From Sporolactobacillus kofuensis (GTDB lineage Bacteria; Bacillota; Bacilli; Bacillales; Sporolactobacillaceae), in assembly GCF_042660205.1 (NCBI RefSeq), contig NZ_JBHSTQ010000001.1, positions 124,001 to 188,000 of the forward strand: 64,000 nt of DNA, in the 5' to 3' direction. This document shows, in pieces, positions 8,111 through 15,082 of the stretch (position 1 is the first letter of the stretch; every line of letters begins with the position of its first letter). Position numbers and translations under genes: made by a program. The notes beneath the pieces are model-generated. The model saw only the letters and a program-made list of their open reading frames with translations, did not search any database and was not told the origin of the DNA.

Positions 8111-8208
8111 TCTATCTACTTATGTATCTCAATTATTTTTCTTTTTGTGGGCGTTGCGGAAGGGTAACAGAACATGAAGGGTTTTATTGTAAGGAGTGTG
8201 GCAGATGA
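8107..8208 (+). CDS. 33-residue zinc-ribbon microprotein
   Basis: This short frame starts by ATGA overlap with the gene before and ends by ATGA overlap with the translocase gene after it. After a short hydrophobic stretch (YLLMYLNYFSF) it has CGRC and CKEC, two CxxC pairs 9 residues apart, as in a minimal zinc ribbon. The AAGGAG serving the translocase lies inside it. Tight overlap on both sides and the zinc motif argue that it is translated. It could help assemble the motor or bind DNA; nothing more can be said. Confidence 0.55.
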   Translation: MIYLLMYLNYFSFCGRCGRVTEHEGFYCKECGR

Positions 8209-9335
8209 TCTTCTTAAAATGGGATCCGTACTATAAAAGACTACGGCATTGTTTTCGTGCTGCTGGTCTCTGCCGACAATGGACGATCGGCAACAATACG
8301 TATGAGGTGCGCCCTACGATTCATGCGGTGCAGCGCAAATTGTCCGAAACCATCCTGACCTTTACTCTACCGACTGGTATGGATCCGTCATCGGTAAAAA
8401 AGTGCGACTATGCTTTTAAACAAGAGTTTGGCCGCAACACGGTAGTTGTCGGTGACTTAAAAAAGTTCACCGTTCACATTTATCGGCACAGCATGCCAGC
8501 AGCGATCAAATATAAGCCGGATGATGTTAAAACGGCCATCGGCGATATGGCTATACCAATCATTGCTGGCTACGACCAAACTGCTTCACTTATTGCTTAT
8601 GACATGCGAAAACATCCACACCTACTCATCGCTGGTGAAACAGGATATGGCAAGTCTACGGAGCTCCGGGCCGTTCTTACTACACTCATGATCTGCCGAC
8701 CATCTGTGCGTTTTATTCTTGGTGATCTTAAGCGTTCAGAGTTTCACGTTTTCCGAAATTGCGAACCAGTTGATGCACTCTGTACAGATGCTGGCCAGTT
8801 ATCCATCGCTCTTGATAAAGTGATGTCCGAACTAGAAAAGCGTGGCAAACTGCTTGATGATAAAGGATTGACTAGTACGGCAGAAACGGATCTTCCAGAT
8901 ATCATCGTTGCGATTGACGAGGTTGCTCTACTCAAAAAAGAGAAAAAGATCATGGCTGCAATTGAGGATATTAGTGCAATCGGAAGAGCACTTGGTGTTT
9001 ATCTAATCCTGTCCATGCAGAGACCAGATGCACAGGTATTAGACGGCAAGCTAAAAAACAACTTGACTGTTCGGATCTCCTACAAACAAGCGGATAAAGT
9101 TAATAGTCGGATTGTACTCGGTGATTCCGGTGCGGAAGATCTCACTCACCCGGGTAGAGGTCTGTTAAAGATTATGGATACTCGGGCTGTACAGTCTCCA
9201 TACTTGGACGTTGCCCGGGCAAGAACGCTACTTGATCCAATCCGTACTCGGGTAGATGACGGCTTGTCTGAAATCGTACCCGAGCAAGAACCGAAACAAC
9301 TCTTTGACCTACTCGGGGGTGCTGACGATGCGTGA
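8205..9335 (+). CDS. FtsK/SpoIIIE-like DNA translocase motor
   Basis: The 376-residue protein has the RecA-like motor of the FtsK-HerA class: Walker A IAGETGYGKST (about residue 150), Walker B DIIVAIDEVALL (about 240) and a sensor region with YLILSMQRPDAQVLDG, like FtsK's QRPS motif. It lacks an N-terminal membrane domain, and I see no winged-helix gamma domain after the motor. The start at 8205 is chosen because AAGGAG lies 8 nt upstream. A phased array of TACYCGGGTA-like elements covers its last 220 bp. Similar motors beside Replic_Relax genes occur in Bacillus prophages, as I recall. Roles could be DNA transfer, segregation or packaging control. Confidence 0.88.
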   Translation: MIFLKWDPYYKRLRHCFRAAGLCRQWTIGNNTYEVRPTIHAVQRKLSETILTFTLPTGMDPSSVKKCDYAFKQEFGRNTVVVGDLKKFTVHIYRHSMPAAIKYKPDDVKTAIGDMAIPIIAGYDQTASLIAYDMRKHPHLLIAGETGYGKSTELRAVLTTLMICRPSVRFILGDLKRSEFHVFRNCEPVDALCTDAGQLSIALDKVMSELEKRGKLLDDKGLTSTAETDLPDIIVAIDEVALLKKEKKIMAAIEDISAIGRALGVYLILSMQRPDAQVLDGKLKNNLTVRISYKQADKVNSRIVLGDSGAEDLTHPGRGLLKIMDTRAVQSPYLDVARARTLLDPIRTRVDDGLSEIVPEQEPKQLFDLLGGADDA

Positions 9336-9350
9336 GCGAGATACCCGGAT
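9116..9350. repeat. Eight-element phased array, consensus TACYCGGGTA, period 32-33 bp
   Basis: The six-base cores (CTCGGG, CCCGGG, CCCGAG or one-off variants) are centred at 9119.5, 9151.5, 9183.5, 9216.5, 9249.5, 9281.5, 9314.5 and 9346.5, giving steps of 32, 32, 33, 33, 32, 33 and 32 bp. Steps of 32 move the reading frame, so this is not a protein repeat; the elements fall in different codon phases. A step of 32-33 bp is about three turns of DNA, so bound proteins would face the same side. The elements span the end of the translocase gene and the first codons of the next gene. The same word forms the operator palindrome at 7720-7741. Confidence 0.82.
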
Positions 9351-9924
9351 ACTCAAAGACCTGGCACGGTTCCGCTGCCTGTCTCGAGACGATTTAATTG
9401 ATCTTCATTTTAGTGGCCTGGTTAAAAAAATATCTCGAGCGAATGAAGTTCTGCGCCGGCTTGCAGATCGAGGATTGATTAAAGTCGATCGGACGCATAG
9501 CCCGTACCTTTACTTTCCAGCCGAATTTAACATTAATACCAATAGCCAAAAGATTGAACATTTCCGAGGTATCTTTAAAGTGTATAAGGATCTGCGTCGA
9601 AACGGATTGCTCGAGCGATTTGATGTTGAACCAAAGCTTGGACCGAAAGGAACAGTTGAGCCCGATATCTTTGCCATTTGGAAACGCGCACCGTTTTTTA
9701 TCGAGGTCCAGCAATCCAATTATATTAACAGCATTATTACAAAAAAGTTGGCTAGATACGAGAACTATAAGTACAGCCGTGAATGGGAAAAACTCGACTG
9801 GCAGCGTCATGATAAGAAGCTATTCCCAAATATTTGGATCATCGGCGATCGTCGTATTGAAGGCGCAGGAGTGCTGCAAACACGCAATGTTGAAGAATTA
9901 TTAAAAGGAGCTGTTCAAAAATGA
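9328..9924 (+). CDS. Replication-relaxation (Replic_Relax) family winged-helix protein
   Basis: The 198-residue protein starts with a winged helix (residues 1-60: RILKDLARFRCLSRDDLIDL, then NEVLRRLADRGLIKV). It continues with an alpha/beta domain containing EPDIFAIWKRAPFFIEVQQS, a D...ExQ pattern like restriction-fold nucleases or relaxation proteins. The ATG overlaps the end of the translocase gene, with GGGGGTG as ribosome-binding site. I infer that its winged helix may supply the DNA recognition missing in the motor and may bind the array covering its own 5' end. Whether it cuts DNA is unknown. Confidence 0.75.
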   Translation: MRERDTRILKDLARFRCLSRDDLIDLHFSGLVKKISRANEVLRRLADRGLIKVDRTHSPYLYFPAEFNINTNSQKIEHFRGIFKVYKDLRRNGLLERFDVEPKLGPKGTVEPDIFAIWKRAPFFIEVQQSNYINSIITKKLARYENYKYSREWEKLDWQRHDKKLFPNIWIIGDRRIEGAGVLQTRNVEELLKGAVQK

Positions 9925-10208
9925 AAAGCTATGAAGAAATTATCTCTTTTTGGGCCGAACTTAATAACGATTGTAGAAAAAATTATAACAATATGATTAA
10001 CCTCTCAGGTAAGGCAAAGGTAACGCTTGGGATTTCGGAACTTGAGAGCGAATTTTTAAAGCATAAATTATTGGCCCAAAAAGCATTTGTGCTTGCATAT
10101 ATCAATGCCCGTAGGAGCGGAATGAATAAACATGAGATATTCGGTTTATTAGAGGCAGAAGCGAGGGAGATAGACCGGAAAATTGATGCCGCACATGAGG
10201 ACGATTAA
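9921..10208 (+). CDS. Helical protein of unknown function (95 residues)
   Basis: The gene overlaps the Replic_Relax gene by 4 bp (ATGA) and so belongs to the same operon, with AAAAGGAG upstream. The product is predicted mostly helical and charged, without membrane segments or recognised motifs; the central part (LESEFLKHKLLAQKAFVLAY) could form a coiled coil. Unknown function. Confidence 0.7.
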   Translation: MKSYEEIISFWAELNNDCRKNYNNMINLSGKAKVTLGISELESEFLKHKLLAQKAFVLAYINARRSGMNKHEIFGLLEAEAREIDRKIDAAHEDD

Positions 10209-10243
10209 TGTATAATTAAGGAAAAAAGACAGGGGAAAATTTA

Positions 10244-10858
10244 ATGAACAAGAAATTAGCCATCATCGGTGGTAGCATTATCGGTGCTATCCTACTCGTA
10301 GCCATCGTCATTTTTAGCGTCAACCAAGTACAGCAGATGCAGGAGCGCAACGCTAAAGCCGCTGCGCATGAAAAAGCGGTTGCAGTGCAAGCAAAAGCAG
10401 CCAAAGCAGAAAAGCAGAAGAAAAAAGACTTTTCAGGTGCATACGATTTATTCGTCGGTTTTGCAACGACTACGGCTCAAGATGCTGAAGAAATCGGCGG
10501 AAAATACCACGATGTATGGCAGAAGACAATTTTTGATGATAGCGTGACAATCAAGGGGAAACGATACACTGATTTCAATGACTCAATCCAAGCACAGTAT
10601 GATGTGTTCGAAGCCAATGGTAAAAATAAAGATGCCAAAGAGGCTTTCGATTCGATGAAAGTACAGTTTGACATTATGACTGATTCGTTAACATTAGCCA
10701 ATCAAGCAAAATATGATGATGCCAAAAAGCTATACGACTTAGTAAGCAAATTTTACAATTTATCAATTGATCCTTCAGGTACGTTGCAGTCCTATACAGA
10801 AGATTTTAACCAGTACGATAATGACGTGGCAAGCCAACTTCAAACACTACAGAATTAA
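10244..10858 (+). CDS. Membrane-anchored extracellular protein (204 residues)
   Basis: The N-terminus is a signal anchor (MNKK, then IIGAILLVAIVIFSV). An Ala/Lys-rich helical spacer follows (about residues 35-68) and then a globular outside part of about 135 residues. There is no lipobox cysteine. It has its own AGGGGA site and possibly its own TATAAT at about 10211. Cell-surface proteins in this place of a prophage are often lysogeny functions such as superinfection exclusion; here that is only a suggestion. Confidence 0.7.
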   Translation: MNKKLAIIGGSIIGAILLVAIVIFSVNQVQQMQERNAKAAAHEKAVAVQAKAAKAEKQKKKDFSGAYDLFVGFATTTAQDAEEIGGKYHDVWQKTIFDDSVTIKGKRYTDFNDSIQAQYDVFEANGKNKDAKEAFDSMKVQFDIMTDSLTLANQAKYDDAKKLYDLVSKFYNLSIDPSGTLQSYTEDFNQYDNDVASQLQTLQN

Positions 10859-11017
10859 AAAAAATCGTAGCATTTAACCATTCGTAGTGTATAAAACTAT
10901 TCAAATTAACTACTTTTAACCGTTATTTTTAGCAAAAAGGTAATTTGCGGTATTTAAAAGTTTTATGCATAATAAAGTTGTTGGGAAGGCTGCCTAGTCA
11001 GCGGCTAAATGGCATAG

Positions 11018-11048
11018 TACCCGTCCTTAGGTCAGGACGGGTATTTTT
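11018..11048 (+). terminator. Strong intrinsic terminator
   Basis: TACCCGTCCT and AGGACGGGTA form a perfect 10-bp stem with a 6-nt loop, followed by TTTTTAT. It closes the 7808-10858 unit. The sequence 10859-11017 before it holds no gene that I can support. Confidence 0.92.
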
Positions 11049-11096
11049 ATGCGCTTTTTAATGATCCATCTTATAAAATATTTTTTTATAAAACCC

Positions 11097-11150
11097 TTTA
11101 CATGCGGTGTCGCACATGGTATATTATATACATGAGATGCGATAACGCAT
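11097..11150 (+). promoter_or_regulatory. Promoter with two TGCG-N4-CGCA operators
   Basis: TTTACA at 11097-11102 and TATATT at 11120-11125 are separated by 17 bp. TGCGGTGTCGCA (11103-11114) lies directly behind the -35, and TGCGATAACGCA (11138-11149) lies just after the start region. The operator centres are 35 bp apart. The two sites bracket the -10 box and suggest tight repression of the gene at 11169. Confidence 0.68.
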
Positions 11151-11168
11151 TATAAAGGAGCGATTAAA

Positions 11169-11561
11169 ATGACTACTGTACTCACTAACATGTCCGAAAC
11201 AATCAAAAAATTGGCTGATGATTTGTACTATGATTACGATGTTGTCGGTGTACGCTTCGAGGATAAGGATCGTGTGATCGGTGAAATTTGTGAAAACAGC
11301 CGCCACAACGAAGATCGTGAAGATGAGCGAGATTTTCCGGAATATGGAACAGACGAATATGAAGAAATGGAAGAACTTGATGGCACATGCGCATGGGATA
11401 CCGATTGTGAGTTTATCCGTGACATTGATAATTATAGTTACAGCAGTTTTACAACAAACCATTGCTACTTTATCGCTGGAGACTATGGACGCACGAACGA
11501 AACAGGTGATGTTGGCGAAGTCGTTATCAAAAACGCAAAGGTAATCGCTAAACTGTTTTGA
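11169..11561 (+). CDS. Highly acidic protein of unknown function (130 residues)
   Basis: About 33 of 130 residues are Asp or Glu against about 13 Lys or Arg, with acidic runs such as DREDERDFPEYGTDEYEEME. Four Cys residues are present but not in an obvious zinc pattern. AAAGGAG lies 9 nt before the ATG and the gene has its own operator-flanked promoter. Strong negative charge in a small phage protein fits DNA mimicry (anti-restriction or anti-defence), but there is no motif to prove this. Confidence 0.75.
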   Translation: MTTVLTNMSETIKKLADDLYYDYDVVGVRFEDKDRVIGEICENSRHNEDREDERDFPEYGTDEYEEMEELDGTCAWDTDCEFIRDIDNYSYSSFTTNHCYFIAGDYGRTNETGDVGEVVIKNAKVIAKLF

Positions 11562-11603
11562 TCTAATCGACATTGGCTATACTGCATAATTGGAGGGATT
11601 ACA

Positions 11604-12074
11604 TTGGACAAGGAACTTAGGGCAGTAAAATTTGGTCAGGCATTAAGCATCTTAGATACACTTTACAATCAACTTTTTAATCACAAACAACAATTGTTGA
11701 CCAAAGAAAAGTTTGACCGTTTTGCTCAACGCCCTGTTGATGGATTGATGGAGTTGCATAAGGACGTGATGCAATACGCGCCACAATTTAAACCGTCACA
11801 AGGCTATTTGTTTAAAATGCTAGAAGAAATTATCAGTTCGCTTGATGACGACGAATATACAAACGATCCGCTCGATCCTAAATTTTTATATGGATATTAC
11901 AAAAAAAATACTGATTTAGATATGTTAGCAGGTGTTGACTATGCAGCAGATATTCTAAACCTATCTCCTGGTACAGTAAAAAATAAATGTGCTTCCGGAG
12001 AAATACCTGCAAAAAAGATAGGTAAGACATGGATTATGGACAAAAATGACCTAATTAAAATAAAAGGAAAATAA
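11604..12074 (+). CDS. Helical protein with C-terminal excisionase-like HTH
   Basis: The start is a TTG at 11604 with GGAGGGA 6 nt upstream. Residues 1-105 are helical and unrecognised. The last 45 residues (YAADILNLSPGTVKNKCASG, then a wing ending in WIMDKNDLIKIKGK) form a MerR/excisionase-type HTH_17 domain. It lies 42 bp after the acidic-protein gene and probably shares its promoter. It could regulate that promoter or the neighbouring module. Confidence 0.68.
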   Translation: MDKELRAVKFGQALSILDTLYNQLFNHKQQLLTKEKFDRFAQRPVDGLMELHKDVMQYAPQFKPSQGYLFKMLEEIISSLDDDEYTNDPLDPKFLYGYYKKNTDLDMLAGVDYAADILNLSPGTVKNKCASGEIPAKKIGKTWIMDKNDLIKIKGK

Positions 12075-12100
12075 CTCCGGCAGTTGACCGGGGTTTTATT
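12073..12100. terminator. Bidirectional terminator between accessory and lysis genes
   Basis: AACTCCGG and CCGGGGTT pair across a 7-nt loop and are followed by TTATT on the plus strand; read on the minus strand the hairpin is followed by ATTTT. It separates the rightward accessory unit from the leftward lysis genes. Confidence 0.75.
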
Positions 12101-12175
12101 ATGTATGGAGGCATCCTTTGGCTTTCGCCATCCGACACCATGATGCCCGGCTATGCCAGGCAATAAATCATTATG

Positions 12176-12454
12176 TCATTTCTTAGGTTCTGTGTATGTC
12201 AATGCTTGCTCACTATCACCCACACCTGCAGTTGTAGGGTCATGGACGATGCCGAGTGAACCGAGTGCCCCAAACACTACGGTGATTGCATTAAGCGTCA
12301 CACTCGTCACCTGAGCACTATCAAACTTAATCGACCATAATCCTGCCACATTACCTAGATTGACCACAGCTGATGCTACAGCAATACTTGCAGTGGCAAT
12401 TGCCATCACTGTTACCTTGTTTTGTAATCTAAGTTTCCAATTAATCTTTGCCAT
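12176..12454 (-). CDS. Phage holin, phi LC3 type
   Basis: The 92-residue product starts MAKINWKLRLQNK, has two membrane helices (about residues 16-40 and 52-74) and ends with the family signature GIVHDPTTAGVGDSEQAL. Holins form membrane lesions that release the endolysin at lysis. The ATG at 12454 has GGAGTG 8 nt upstream and overlaps the endolysin stop (TGATG). Confidence 0.92.
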   Translation of the reverse strand: MAKINWKLRLQNKVTVMAIATASIAVASAVVNLGNVAGLWSIKFDSAQVTSVTLNAITVVFGALGSLGIVHDPTTAGVGDSEQALTYTEPKK

Positions 12455-13146
12455 CAAAACATCACTCCCCAAGTTTTTTCACCGATAATGCCATCAGCAA
12501 CAAGCCCATGCCGCTTTTGGTAGGCTTGTACCGCTTTTTTAGTTGCAGGACCAAACTTGCCATCCGCTTTTACGCCAACCGCATTCTGCACGCGTTGAAC
12601 GTCTTTACCTTTGCTTCCCTGTTTCAAAATACCGGGGAACTTAACGACGGATATTGTCGCCTTTTTCGATGTTTTCGGTTTCGTAGGTTTAACAGACTTT
12701 TTGACGGCAGTCGGTGCTTTCTCTCCACCTGCTGCGTCATACAATTCAAAATGTGGATTATCCTTAAATGAACGCCAGTCACCGCCCCACTTGAAACCTT
12801 CTGCCTTCATGGCCGCGACAACCTTGTTGAATAGTCCGCCTGTTTGCCAGGATACGGAGCTGCCGTCTGCCGAGTACAAGCATAGATCCACGGCAACACC
12901 GAAGTTGTGATTACTCTGACCACCACGTGCGTTGGTGACAATCTTGCCTGACTTGGTACGACCAAGTGCGTACAATGTATCCTGGTCAGCCTTTGAACGA
13001 TATCCTTGTGCCACGCAGATATAGATGCCTTCAGCCGCCAATTTTTTAATCACGGCTCGTGTCTTGTCGGCAACCGCCGCCAACATGCCTGTATCGTCTA
13101 GTTTTCTATTTGCCTTACTGATTAACCAATCTACTGATAATGTCAT
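12454..13146 (-). CDS. Endolysin: M15 peptidase plus peptidoglycan-binding domain
   Basis: The 230-residue protein has an N-terminal VanY/CwlK-type L-Ala-D-Glu peptidase. The zinc ligands are visible as SNHNFGVAVDL (His-x6-Asp) and NPHFEL (His). A Lys/Pro-rich linker follows, then a PG_binding_1 domain (LKQGSKGKDVQRVQNAVGV, then GIIGEKTW). It has no signal peptide and depends on the holin. The ATG at 13146 follows AAGGAGGGG and is preferred over an upstream in-frame codon. Confidence 0.93.
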   Translation of the reverse strand: MTLSVDWLISKANRKLDDTGMLAAVADKTRAVIKKLAAEGIYICVAQGYRSKADQDTLYALGRTKSGKIVTNARGGQSNHNFGVAVDLCLYSADGSSVSWQTGGLFNKVVAAMKAEGFKWGGDWRSFKDNPHFELYDAAGGEKAPTAVKKSVKPTKPKTSKKATISVVKFPGILKQGSKGKDVQRVQNAVGVKADGKFGPATKKAVQAYQKRHGLVADGIIGEKTWGVMF

Positions 13147-13159
13147 GTGAATCCCCTCC

Positions 13160-13423
13160 TTATTTGCTGTAACGACCGTTGCTAAATTTCTTGTAAGCAT
13201 CAAGATAATATTCTTCTTTGTCACCGTTGTAGGTCACCTCATAGTACATACCGTCAGGAAGGTTCGTACTTAGAAGCACCTTAGCGTTCTGTAGAGTTTT
13301 AGTAAACCAAACAATGTAAACTTCTTCTGGTTTAACTGAAACTGAGTCTGTTTTATCAATGTGGTGATTTGTGTACTCAGCAACCAGTTCCTTTGCTCTA
13401 GAAACGAAATTGAAATCATACAT
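13160..13423 (-). CDS. DUF6275-like small phage protein
   Basis: The 87-residue protein has the pattern KTLQNAKVLLSTNLPDGMYY followed by EVTYNGDKEEYYLDAYKKF, which I associate with the DUF6275 family found near phage lysis genes. Function is unknown. TTGGAGGGA precedes the ATG at 13423. Confidence 0.7.
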   Translation of the reverse strand: MYDFNFVSRAKELVAEYTNHHIDKTDSVSVKPEEVYIVWFTKTLQNAKVLLSTNLPDGMYYEVTYNGDKEEYYLDAYKKFSNGRYSK

Positions 13424-13464
13424 AGTAAATCCCTCCAATTAAAATAGGCACCCGATTGAGTGCC

Positions 13465-13794
13465 TTAATGAAATAAGCTAATTAATACAGTTACGATCAA
13501 CCCGACAACCGATAACAGTACACCGACAAGCCACCTGCGTGTGCTGACTCGGTCTGCTTGCAGCTTGTCCTCTCGGCGTGCTTGATTTTCCTTGTGCTGT
13601 TCAATATCAGCCTTAACCTCCTGAAGATCGTGCTGACCTTCCATTGCGATTGCCAGCGCCTTACGTGATCGTGCGTCTGCTTCATCAATTTTTGCGACTG
13701 ATGCGTTAAAACCTTTTAACTCACCCTTTAATTCTGAAAGCTCCTGCCTTATCTGCAGAAGCATTGCCCACACCCTGTCGTCTCCCACTTCCAT
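13465..13794 (-). CDS. XhlA-like haemolysin/lysis accessory protein
   Basis: About 109 residues: an N-terminal segment, a long coiled coil (about 20-85, rich in Lys, Glu and Gln) and one C-terminal membrane helix (WLVGVLLSVVGLIVTVLIS). This matches the XhlA family, which assists holins and endolysins. The ATG at 13794 has GAGGTG 6 nt upstream; the frame extends further but without a better start. Confidence 0.8.
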   Translation of the reverse strand: MEVGDDRVWAMLLQIRQELSELKGELKGFNASVAKIDEADARSRKALAIAMEGQHDLQEVKADIEQHKENQARREDKLQADRVSTRRWLVGVLLSVVGLIVTVLISLFH

Positions 13795-13874
13795 CCTCAT
13801 CACCTCGAAAATTATGCATAAAAAATAGACCTCGAAAAGGTCTGAAGATGGTTCACCTCTTTTAATGGGGTATG

Positions 13875-13898
13875 AAAAAAGAGCCATGATAGGCTCTT
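13875..13898 (-). terminator. Terminator after the SGNH hydrolase gene
   Basis: AAGAGCC and GGCTCTT form a 7-bp stem with a 6-nt loop; on the minus strand it is followed by TTTTTTC. It lies 33 bp beyond the stop at 13931. Confidence 0.85.
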
Positions 13899-13930
13899 AA
13901 TCAATTTTTAAGTTGTTGCGCAGTAGTGTC

Positions 13931-15001
13931 CTACTGCAACGCATTTATCTTTTCAGCACTCTTCAATATGCCATTAAAATATCCTAATTTGTTCATTCTT
14001 TCGTACACTGCTTTACCAATTATTTCATATCCATATGATTTAAAATGGACTTGGTCAGATAATAAGCTTGGTGGAACGGCTCCCTCACTCATCGCTTGCT
14101 TATCAGCTGAGGAAGGTTTTAAACCAGCTAATTTAATTCCGTTTTTGCTGATAAATTCTCGAAGGTTTAGATATTTTTTGCCAAATTCATTTTCCATAGC
14201 TTTTTCTAATTCAGATCTATTAACCGCATTACCTGAGGTCAAGCCAAGAACTAGGTACTTTTTATTTGATTTGCTCAAATTTAAAATTGAATGAATTTGC
14301 TTTATTAAGTCATCTGGGGAAGCATATCCTCCGTTTTGTCCCATGAAAACAACGGGAACATAGTTTTCAAATTTAGATTGTGAATCTATTTTTACAACTG
14401 TTCCATCTCTAGCTTCTTTACTTATCCCTGTTCCCAATCGTTGAAAATTGTAAGCAAAATTTTTACTAGAAACCGAGTCTTGTTCAATGCTAATAGTCCC
14501 TTTAACACCATCAATAGTTACTGGATTTATTCCTCCGTCACCTTGACGCAGTGGAGCAACCTGATTTCCATTAGATGATTTTATATTAATTTTAACTTTT
14601 GATGTATCATCTGGAATAGTGAAAGAATCGGTCACAAAATTTTGACTACCTGCCCTTGCCATAATTGTTTGAGTATTCTCTCCGCCTACACCCATATTAA
14701 TAACGGGAATATCAAAAATATTTTTTGTGATCAATTGATGTAGTACGTCAGGATAGGTAGTACCATTTCCTCCTGCACCCTGGGTTAAACTGTCTCCCCA
14801 AACTACAATACCTGGTATATCATTATAAATTGATTTTTTAATTGAATTAATTTCACCTGTTTTTTTGTCAACTTCAGCTTGATAAGCTAAAGCTCGATGA
14901 TTTGTATTAGCTAGATTAGAATCATAGTGATGTTTTCCAATTAAAATAACACTTAAACATAAAATTGCAACGAATATAACGAATATTTTTTTCACAAACA
15001 C
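13931..15001 (-). CDS. Membrane-anchored SGNH/GDSL hydrolase (356 residues)
   Basis: A signal anchor (KKIFVIFVAILCLSVILIG) precedes an SGNH esterase domain. Block I is VVWGDSLTQGAGGNG, the Gly block is near GVGGENTQTI, the Asn block is GQNGG and the catalytic Asp-x-x-His is DQVHF. The domain is clearly related to the C-terminal part of the neighbouring tail protein, block by block. Unlike that protein it has no tail-attachment region, so it should act at the lysogen's surface. Codons and bases are more AT-rich than in the tail genes. It sits between tail and lysis genes, a common place for morons. Confidence 0.85.
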   Translation of the reverse strand: MFVKKIFVIFVAILCLSVILIGKHHYDSNLANTNHRALAYQAEVDKKTGEINSIKKSIYNDIPGIVVWGDSLTQGAGGNGTTYPDVLHQLITKNIFDIPVINMGVGGENTQTIMARAGSQNFVTDSFTIPDDTSKVKINIKSSNGNQVAPLRQGDGGINPVTIDGVKGTISIEQDSVSSKNFAYNFQRLGTGISKEARDGTVVKIDSQSKFENYVPVVFMGQNGGYASPDDLIKQIHSILNLSKSNKKYLVLGLTSGNAVNRSELEKAMENEFGKKYLNLREFISKNGIKLAGLKPSSADKQAMSEGAVPPSLLSDQVHFKSYGYEIIGKAVYERMNKLGYFNGILKSAEKINALQ

Positions 15002-15082
15002 ACCTTCTTAACTAGATATATACAATCTAAAAAATTATATCATATTATTAATAATGAATTTGTGTAGTTGGAAAAAATACCG

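Noticed and set aside
9116..9350. Regularly spaced repeats considered as a CRISPR array
   Set aside because: Units are only about 10 bp and lie in coding sequence; there are no long identical repeats or unique spacers and no cas genes.
12105..12170. GCCCGGC/GCCTGGC hairpin downstream of holin considered as terminator
   Set aside because: There is no T-run on either strand; the nearby bidirectional hairpin at 12073-12100 is a better candidate.
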